A DNA stretch of 64,000 nt, taken from Chloroflexota bacterium (GTDB lineage Bacteria > Chloroflexota > Anaerolineae > Aggregatilineales > Phototrophicaceae). Below are positions 58,483-64,000 of this stretch, in pieces. Position 1 is the first letter of the stretch. Each line of letters begins with the position of its first letter. The notes under the pieces were generated by a model. That model ran no database searches, had not been told where the DNA came from, and was given only the letters and a program-made list of their open reading frames with translations. Made by a program: the position numbers and the translations under genes. The stretch spans positions 206,993-270,992 of the forward strand of contig JACAER010000034.1 of the NCBI GenBank assembly GCA_013388745.1, written 5' to 3'.

Positions 58483-59925
58483 ATGTCGTTTATTTCGCCC
58501 GAATACGTCATCTTTTTCTGCCTAGTACTGCCGCTGTATTTTTGGCTGCCGTACCGCTGGCGCTGGCCGTGGCTGCTGCTGATCAGTTATTTTTTCTACG
58601 GTTATGCTTTCCCGCAGTATGTGATCCTGATGGCGGCCGTGACGGTGGTCAACTACTACGCGGGGCTGGCCTTGCAGCGCGTGGCCGATGGGCGGCAGAG
58701 GCGCTTTGTGCTGGCGGCCAGCCTGGGGCTGGATGTGGCGCTGCTGGGCTTTTTTAAGTACTTCAACTTTTTCAGCGCCAGCTTTGCGGCGCTGTTTGGC
58801 CTGGCCGGGCTGACGTATCCGCTGCCGCAGATCAACGTGATTCTGCCCATCGGCATTTCCTTCCATACTTTTCAGGCGATGGGCTATCTGATCGACGTGT
58901 ACCGGCGGCGCATCGAGCCGGAAAGGCACGCGGGGATTTTCGCCACGTTTATCATCTTTTTTCCGCAGTTGGTGGCCGGGCCGATCGAACGGGCCAAAGA
59001 CATGCTCCCGCAGTTTGGGCAGCGCTTCGATTTTGACGAGGGGCGCGCGGTCGAAGGGCTGCGGCAGATTTTGTGGGGGTTCTTCAAAAAAGTGGTGATC
59101 GCCGACCGGCTGGCGATTTATGTCAACGCGGTATATGACCATCCACAGGAACACAGCGGGCTGGTGCTGATTCTGGCGACAGTGTTTTTCGCGTTCCAGA
59201 TTTACTGCGATTTTTCGGGTTATTCCGATATTGCCTTCGGCACGGCCAAGATCATGGGGTTTCATTTGACAGTGAATTTCCGCCAGCCGTATTTCGCGCT
59301 GTCGGTGCGCGAGTTCTGGCGGCGCTGGCATATTTCGCTTTCGACATGGTTTCGCGATTATCTGTACATTCCGCTGGGCGGCAGCCGGGGCACGCTGGCG
59401 CGCACGCTGCTCAACCTGATGATCGTCTTTGTGGTCAGCGGGCTGTGGCACGGCGCAAGCTGGACGTTTGTCGTGTGGGGCGCGCTGCACGGGGTGTACG
59501 CGGTGATGGAAACGCTGTGGGAGGCGCGCGGACGGCGGCTTTTGCCCGCCAACCGGGCAGGCGCGGCTGTCCGCTGGACGCTGACGTTCGCGGCGGTGTG
59601 TTTCGCGTGGATATTTTTCCGCGCGGACAATTTTACGGACGCCGCCTATATCATCGGACATCTGTTCAGCTTGACGGGCGCAGACATCAGCGCGCCGTTC
59701 GCGGGGGGGCTGCTGGCGCCGTCAGTGGAATTTGGGCTGGCGCTGGGGCTGATCGGTGTGCTGTTGGCGGTAGACCGGCTCGACGGGCAGTACACGGTGA
59801 GCGGGGCGCTGGCGCGGGCGCCGGCGGCGGCGCGCTGGGGGCTGTATTATGGGGCGGCGGCGGCGGTCTTGTTTTCCGGGATGTACGGCAGCGGCGCACA
59901 GCAGTTCATTTATTTTCAGTTTTAA
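58483..59925 (+). CDS. MBOAT family membrane O-acyltransferase (AlgI/DltB-like)
   Basis: A 480-residue protein with about ten helices. AlgI-like marks are LPLYFWLPYRWRWPWLLLIS, INVILPIGISFHTFQAMGYL, IFFPQLVAGPIERAKDMLPQ, FCDFSGYSDIA-type YCDFSGYSDIAFGTAKIMGF and FWRRWHISLSTWFRDYLYIP. The catalytic His323 lies in VSGLWHGASWTFVVWG. It moves an acyl group, usually acetyl, across the membrane for transfer to a surface glycan. It is followed after 12 bases by an SGNH hydrolase-like gene and then by an SGNH-like anchored protein, a common O-acetylation set. A TAGAAT -10 candidate lies near 58444. Confidence 0.94.
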   Translation: MSFISPEYVIFFCLVLPLYFWLPYRWRWPWLLLISYFFYGYAFPQYVILMAAVTVVNYYAGLALQRVADGRQRRFVLAASLGLDVALLGFFKYFNFFSASFAALFGLAGLTYPLPQINVILPIGISFHTFQAMGYLIDVYRRRIEPERHAGIFATFIIFFPQLVAGPIERAKDMLPQFGQRFDFDEGRAVEGLRQILWGFFKKVVIADRLAIYVNAVYDHPQEHSGLVLILATVFFAFQIYCDFSGYSDIAFGTAKIMGFHLTVNFRQPYFALSVREFWRRWHISLSTWFRDYLYIPLGGSRGTLARTLLNLMIVFVVSGLWHGASWTFVVWGALHGVYAVMETLWEARGRRLLPANRAGAAVRWTLTFAAVCFAWIFFRADNFTDAAYIIGHLFSLTGADISAPFAGGLLAPSVEFGLALGLIGVLLAVDRLDGQYTVSGALARAPAAARWGLYYGAAAAVLFSGMYGSGAQQFIYFQF

Positions 59926-59937
59926 AGGGATGGCCTG

Positions 59938-61344
59938 ATGCTGAAACGGTTTTTCGTGATGATTGTCGTGATGGGCTGCGCGGCGGTGCGCGTCTACGCG
60001 CAAAACGCCGACCATGGCCGCGGGTGGGTGGGCGAGCAGCAGGTGAACGTGCGGGCGACACCGGGCACGCGCGGGGCGATTGTGGGGCAGTTGGCGCCGG
60101 GGACAGAGCTGATTCTGCACGGGCGCGAAGACACAGCAGGCAACGGCCTGTGGGTGTATATGACGCCTGCGGCGGGCGGGATCACGGGTTGGGTGCTGAG
60201 CGATTTTCTGCTGTTCCCGGTGACGCTGGATTTGAACGCCCTGCCAGTAGTGGCTGGGGGAGGCGCGGCGGCGACGGCGGCGACGGCGGTGACGCCTGTG
60301 CCCGCGGCGAGTGTGAGCGTACCGGAAGGCGGGCTGGCGGGGACAACGCGCTCGCCGGTCAACTTGCGCAGCGGGCCGGGCACGAACTACAGCATTTTGC
60401 GGCGGCTGCCAGGCGGCACGACGGTGATTATCGTCGGGCGCAACGCGGCGTCAAGCTGGCTGAGTGTCAGAGTAGACGGACAGGCGGGCTGGCTAAGCGC
60501 GCGTTTTGTGAGCTTCGGCGGGGGTCTGAACGCGCTGCCGGTGAGCGACGGCACGAACGCGGCCAGCGCGCCGGCGGCAGCGGGAATGGCCGGCGTTGTC
60601 CCGGCGATCAGCGGCACGGCACGCCAGATTTACCTGAACGGTCAAAACATGGGTAATCGGCGCGCGGTGTTTTCTAAAGTGGGCGACAGCATCACGGCCA
60701 GCAGCCTGTTTTTGTACCCGATCGGGCTGGGGGGCGCGCAGTTGGGCGCGTACAGCGCTCTGCAGCCGGTGATCGACTTTTACCTGACGACCACAGCCCG
60801 CACGAGCAATTCGTTCGCCAATGACAGCCTGGCGGCGCGCAGCGGTTGGACAAGCTTCGACCTGCTGGACCCGGCGCGGGGCGAACAGGTAGGCTGTAAT
60901 GGACAGGCGCCGCTGTTGTGCGAATACACGACGGTGCGTCCGGCGCTGGCGCTCATCATGATCGGGACGAATGACGCGATGTTCGGCGTGAGCGGCGACC
61001 AGTTCCGCGCGAACTTGCAGACGATTGTGCAGACGACGATCAGCATGGGCATTATCCCGGTGTTGAGCACAATACCGGATAACACGCTGGCGCCAGATCG
61101 TGTGGGCGAGTACAACGGCATTATCAGCGGCGTGGCGGCGGCCTACGATATTCCACTGTGGAATTATTGGGCGGCGCTCCAGGGTTTGCCGGGGCGCGGG
61201 CTTTCGGGCGACGGGGTTCACCCCAGCAGCGGCGTGTTCGAGAGCGGCGTGTTTTCGGCCGATGCGCTGATTTACGGCTACAATATGCGCAATCTGACGG
61301 CGCTGCTGGTGCTGGACGCGGTGTGGCGGGGGGCGTTGTATTGA
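59938..61344 (+). CDS. secreted SGNH esterase/acyltransferase with two SH3b domains
   Basis: A 468-residue protein. The signal peptide (MLKRFFVMIVVMGCAAVRVY, AQ) is followed by SH3b domains at about 34-93 (QQVNVRATPGTRGAIVG) and 138-194 (SPVNLRSGPGTNYSILRRLP), joined by Ala/Val/Pro linkers. The SGNH domain at about 230-468 has GDSIT (Ser251), GTND (Asn345) and GDGVHPS (Asp425, His428), so the catalytic triad is complete. It probably transfers or removes acetyl groups on a surface polymer bound by the SH3 domains, taking acyl from the MBOAT protein. AAAGGGATGG precedes the ATG. Confidence 0.93.
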   Translation: MLKRFFVMIVVMGCAAVRVYAQNADHGRGWVGEQQVNVRATPGTRGAIVGQLAPGTELILHGREDTAGNGLWVYMTPAAGGITGWVLSDFLLFPVTLDLNALPVVAGGGAAATAATAVTPVPAASVSVPEGGLAGTTRSPVNLRSGPGTNYSILRRLPGGTTVIIVGRNAASSWLSVRVDGQAGWLSARFVSFGGGLNALPVSDGTNAASAPAAAGMAGVVPAISGTARQIYLNGQNMGNRRAVFSKVGDSITASSLFLYPIGLGGAQLGAYSALQPVIDFYLTTTARTSNSFANDSLAARSGWTSFDLLDPARGEQVGCNGQAPLLCEYTTVRPALALIMIGTNDAMFGVSGDQFRANLQTIVQTTISMGIIPVLSTIPDNTLAPDRVGEYNGIISGVAAAYDIPLWNYWAALQGLPGRGLSGDGVHPSSGVFESGVFSADALIYGYNMRNLTALLVLDAVWRGALY

Positions 61345-61389
61345 TAGACCAGAGGATGCGGCGCAGTTGTGTGGGGAGAAGAGCAGCGG

Positions 61390-62508
61390 ATGCGTAACCT
61401 TTTCTGGGGCAAGCTGGCGCTGTTCACGCTGCCATTCGCGCTGGTCTTCACGGCGTTTACGGGAATTTTGATCTACAGCGGCGAATCGATGCCGCTGGCG
61501 TGGGTCGTGGCGCTGCAACAGGGCGAGGGGCCGGTTTTATACAGGCCGCGCTACGGCAACCGCGATCTGACGTTTAAGCTGCTGTCTACCGAAGCGCGCC
61601 GCCCGCAAATTCTGGCGCTGGGGTCGTCGCGCGTGCTGCAAATGCGCGCCAATTATTTTGTGGACAGGCGCGTGTTTTACAACGCGGGCGGGCCGGCGTG
61701 GGCGCTGGGGCGTGTGGACACATTTTTGCGCGCACTGCCGGCGGCAGCGCTGCCGCGCGTGCTGCTGCTGGGACTCGACCAGCCGTGGTTTAACCCCGAT
61801 TTTGAGGCGGAGGACTTCGCGGCGGAAGTCAGCGATTTTGAAGAGATTTTTCTGGTGAACCGCAGCGTGTTTCAGGATATGCTGGCGGGGATTCGGCCGC
61901 CGGATTTCGCGCAGCTTGTGGCGCGGCGCGAAGCGGGATTCGGGGGCCTGGCGCTGGGGATGCGCGCGATCAGCGATGGGCACGGCTTCCGCAATGATGG
62001 CAGCGAACAGTACGGCGATTTTCTGGTGGCGGGCTTTTTGTCGCCGCAGGGCGAACGCGCGCGGCATCTGGAATGGCTGCGGGCGGGCGAGCGCATGTAT
62101 GTGGCGGGGGCGAGTGTGTCGGAGGGGGCGGCGCAGCAGTTGGCGGGGCTGCTGACCTACTGCCAGGAACATGGGGTGACCGTGGTGGGTTTTTTCCCGC
62201 CGTTGGCGCCGACGCTGTATGCAGAAATGAGGGCGGGCGGCCAGCATACCTACGTCGGCGCGGCTTCTGAGCGCTTGAGCGCGCTGTTCGGACAGTTCGG
62301 CTATGCTTTTTTCGATTTTTCGGACGGCGCGGCTTTCGGCAGCGACGGCGATTTTTTCGACGGTTGGCACGCCTCTGAGCGCATTTATCTGCAACTGTAT
62401 ATCGCGATGGCGCAGGCTGTGCCGGACTTAGCGGCCTACAGCGATGTGGCGGCCTTGCAGCAGGCGGTGATGGCGACGACGGATACGTTTAATGTGTTCG
62501 GGCCGTGA
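61390..62508 (+). CDS. membrane-anchored SGNH-like protein of the acylation cluster
   Basis: A 372-residue protein. One N-terminal helix (GKLALFTLPFALVFTAFTGI) anchors an extracytoplasmic domain. Its LALGSSRVLQMR (Ser79 or Ser80) and C-terminal DFFDGWHASE carry the Ser and Asp-x-x-His of an SGNH-like site, as in DltD- or AlgJ/AlgX-type partners of MBOAT proteins. Sequence similarity to either family is weak. GGAGAAGAG precedes ATG 61390; the GTG at 61369 is less likely. It is the third gene of the MBOAT set and the last plus-strand gene before convergent thpR. Confidence 0.78.
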   Translation: MRNLFWGKLALFTLPFALVFTAFTGILIYSGESMPLAWVVALQQGEGPVLYRPRYGNRDLTFKLLSTEARRPQILALGSSRVLQMRANYFVDRRVFYNAGGPAWALGRVDTFLRALPAAALPRVLLLGLDQPWFNPDFEAEDFAAEVSDFEEIFLVNRSVFQDMLAGIRPPDFAQLVARREAGFGGLALGMRAISDGHGFRNDGSEQYGDFLVAGFLSPQGERARHLEWLRAGERMYVAGASVSEGAAQQLAGLLTYCQEHGVTVVGFFPPLAPTLYAEMRAGGQHTYVGAASERLSALFGQFGYAFFDFSDGAAFGSDGDFFDGWHASERIYLQLYIAMAQAVPDLAAYSDVAALQQAVMATTDTFNVFGP

Positions 62509-62517
62509 GCGCGCCGC

Positions 62518-63054
62518 TTATTTGAGCGGGTAAACGGCTTGGGCGTGGTGGGTGGCGCCGCCGCGCGCCAAGACACTGGAAAACAGCACGAACTGTTCGA
62601 CGGGAAAAGCGGGTGTGGAAAAGGCGGCGTGCTGCGCCAGGAAACGCGCGGCAGCGGCGGGTGGATCGAGGCGCGCCAGCGTGATATGGGCGCTGAAGGG
62701 GCGATCTTCCGGCGCGAGACCGGCGCTGCGCAGGGCGTGTTCGATCTGCTGCTGAAGGGCGGGGAGCGCGGGGTTGGGCGCCAGGCCGGCCCAGAGCACG
62801 CGCGCCGGTTTTTTGCCGGGCGGAAACTGGCCGACACCGCGAAACTGTAAGGCGAAGGGGGCGGCGCGCACGGCCGCCAGCGCGGCTTTGATGGCGGCGA
62901 ACTGCGGCGGCGCGATGCCGTCGCCGATAAAACGCAGCGTGAGGTGTAGTTGGTCGCGTTTGGTGCGGCGGGCGCCGGCCACGCTGTCGAGGCGCAGCGC
63001 CGCCAGCGCGTCTTTGATGTCGTCGGGCAGTTCGACAGCGACGAACAGGCGCAT
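62518..63054 (-). CDS. thpR: RNA 2',3'-cyclic phosphodiesterase (2H family)
   Basis: A 178-residue LigT/ThpR enzyme. The two HxTx motifs are H37-L-T-L (QLHLTLRFIGD) and H123-I-T-L (FSAHITLARLD). MRLFVAVELPDDIKDAL is the usual start and LFSSVLARGGATHHAQAVYP the usual end. It opens 2',3'-cyclic phosphates on RNA in vitro. GAAGGTAAAGAG precedes the ATG. It follows the membrane protein gene by 4 bases, so the two are co-translated; it is convergent with the SGNH-like gene, 9 bases apart. Confidence 0.94.
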   Translation of the reverse strand: MRLFVAVELPDDIKDALAALRLDSVAGARRTKRDQLHLTLRFIGDGIAPPQFAAIKAALAAVRAAPFALQFRGVGQFPPGKKPARVLWAGLAPNPALPALQQQIEHALRSAGLAPEDRPFSAHITLARLDPPAAAARFLAQHAAFSTPAFPVEQFVLFSSVLARGGATHHAQAVYPLK

Positions 63055-63058
63055 CTCT

Positions 63059-63988
63059 TTACCTTCTGTTCAGACGGACTAGCAAGATGCCATCCCCCGC
63101 CAGCGAGAGGCCGATTTGCCAGCCGTCGTTGAGCAGGCGTGTGCTGATGTCGTCCGTCAGCGGGACGGCGGCGGGCAGCAGCAGCCAGAGGGCGCGCGCG
63201 CCGGGCAGCCGCTCAACCAGCGCGGCGATTTCGTCGCTGGAAAAAGCGCGCCAGCTTAGATCGATACTGATGCCCTGTAAAAAACCGCCTTCGCGGGCAT
63301 AAAAGGCGGCGGGCTGCCGCGGGTCGAGCGACAGCAGGGCGGGTTCGGCGGGCAAACGCGCGGCGGCAGCCTGTTCGAGGGCGGCGCGGGCGGCGTTATG
63401 CGGGCGATAGGCTTGGCTGAGCAGCGGCGCGGCGGCCAGCGCCCACGCCAGAATCGCCAGCGCGGCCAGCAGCGGGCGCGCAAGAGCCCAGCGCAGGGCG
63501 AGAGCGTAGAGCGCGAGCATGGCGGCGGCCAGCAGCAGCGGATAGGGGCTGGCGCGGCGCAGCAGTGGCACAAACAGCAGCAGTGTGAGCAGCAGGACGA
63601 GCGTCATCCATGCCGCGCGCTGGCCGAAGAAGCGGCGCGCGAGAGGGAAGGAGGCGGCCAGGGCCAGCAGCCCGGCCGACAGCGCCGGCAGCCGCAGACT
63701 CAGCGGGTTGTCGCCCGCCAGCGCGAGCCAGGCATCGAGCGGCAGCGCGCAGGGGAGACATTCGCCCTGCGCGCGTGTGCGGTCAGCGGCGGCGCGCAGC
63801 GAATCCCAGACGTGCTCCAGCGCGGCGCGGGGCGAATCCGACAAGTGTTGGCCGCGCGGCGGGTCGGCCAGCAGCCACAGCGCGCGCGCCTCTGCCGCCG
63901 AAAGCGCGTCATCGGGCAGCAGGGCGGCAGCGGACGCCAGCAGCAGCGCCAGGGCGCACCACAGGAGCCGTATGATAGGGCGCGCCAT
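63059..63988 (-). CDS. membrane protein with GT-39-like features (start may lie outside the window)
   Basis: A 309-residue reading with a signal-like N-terminal helix, several helices at about 100-200, and the motif NPLSLRLPALSAGLLALAAS, which is typical of the PMT/GT-39 glycosyltransferase core. The C-terminal third (RLPAEPALLSLDPRQPAAFY onward) is a soluble domain. At 309 residues it is short for a GT-39 enzyme. The frame stays open to the window edge, so the true start may be upstream. The ATG at 63988 overlaps a TGA (TGATG) that could end a preceding gene. Confidence 0.6.
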   Translation of the reverse strand: MARPIIRLLWCALALLLASAAALLPDDALSAAEARALWLLADPPRGQHLSDSPRAALEHVWDSLRAAADRTRAQGECLPCALPLDAWLALAGDNPLSLRLPALSAGLLALAASFPLARRFFGQRAAWMTLVLLLTLLLFVPLLRRASPYPLLLAAAMLALYALALRWALARPLLAALAILAWALAAAPLLSQAYRPHNAARAALEQAAAARLPAEPALLSLDPRQPAAFYAREGGFLQGISIDLSWRAFSSDEIAALVERLPGARALWLLLPAAVPLTDDISTRLLNDGWQIGLSLAGDGILLVRLNRR

Positions 63989-64000
63989 CAGTTTGCCGAC

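Noticed and set aside
1..64000. tRNA, rRNA, CRISPR array, integrase or transposase genes
   Set aside because: No cloverleaf-type motif, regular spaced repeats or recombinase motif was recognised by eye; a tRNA or covariance-model scan would be decisive.

Overview
The window is GC-rich, gene-dense bacterial chromosome with no plasmid, prophage or CRISPR signature and no recognisable rRNA or tRNA gene. Gene content suggests a Chloroflexota (Anaerolineae-like) organism. Supporting points are: several secreted proteins with bacterial SH3 domains on Thr/Ala/Pro-rich linkers; a one-subunit coenzyme-B12-dependent ribonucleotide reductase; a fused alpha-beta glycyl-tRNA synthetase; a PASTA-less Ser/Thr kinase; and FHA, WD40/TolB-type and GAF sensor proteins. 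The taxonomic call is inference from gene content.

Layout. 1-7.3 kb: start of an alpha/beta hydrolase, a giant secreted alpha-2-macroglobulin (thioester CTEQ) and a DUF218 membrane protein. 7.3-15.4 kb: nrdJ, a YfhO-like multispanning protein and two secreted proteins. 15.4-20.9 kb: a gene remnant, a chemoreceptor-like protein, a GNAT, a zinc-ribbon peptide with chrA, a luciferase-like oxidoreductase and a small unknown. 20.9-24.1 kb (minus): MBL-rhodanese protein, DUF2277, LutC-like and YhhN genes. 24.3-28 kb (plus): Gfo/Idh/MocA dehydrogenase, TPR protein, ThuA-like protein and esterase, probably one carbohydrate-related unit. 28-35 kb (minus): Ser/Thr kinase, GT-C-like membrane protein overlapping a biotin carboxylase, DUF983, DUF4177-like and an SH3/CARDB lipoprotein. 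35.2-42.8 kb (plus): UspA, a truncated DUF4062 gene next to repeats, a lipoprotein plus beta-propeller pair, folC, an FHA-FHA-TIR protein and a CcrM-type methylase. 42.9-47.7 kb: histidine kinase and fused glyQS. 47.9-51.8 kb: an MFS pump broken by one in-frame stop, then an arsenic operon (arsR, arsC, metallophosphoesterase, aquaporin) with a clear operator/promoter. 51.8-58.4 kb: double GNAT, a K+-channel-like protein, a truncated VOC gene, an inositol monophosphatase, a minus-strand J-protein/MinD-like/GAF operon and Hsp20. 58.4-64 kb: an MBOAT/SGNH/SGNH-like surface O-acylation cluster, thpR and a membrane protein running to the window edge.

Recurrent non-coding signals matter here. There are GC-rich palindromic elements (one supplying the C-terminus of a protein, one cluster abutting a broken gene), short palindromes between convergent genes, heptanucleotide tandem arrays, a repeated TTCAGGAGA ribosome-binding leader, and several -10 boxes placed exactly 7 nt before an ATG, which suggests leaderless transcripts. 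The best candidates for something unusual are the FHA-FHA-TIR protein whose TIR catalytic Glu is Gln, the MinD-like ATPase with Arg in place of the signature Lys in an operon with J-domain and GAF proteins, and the arsenic operon with a tonoplast-type aquaporin filter.
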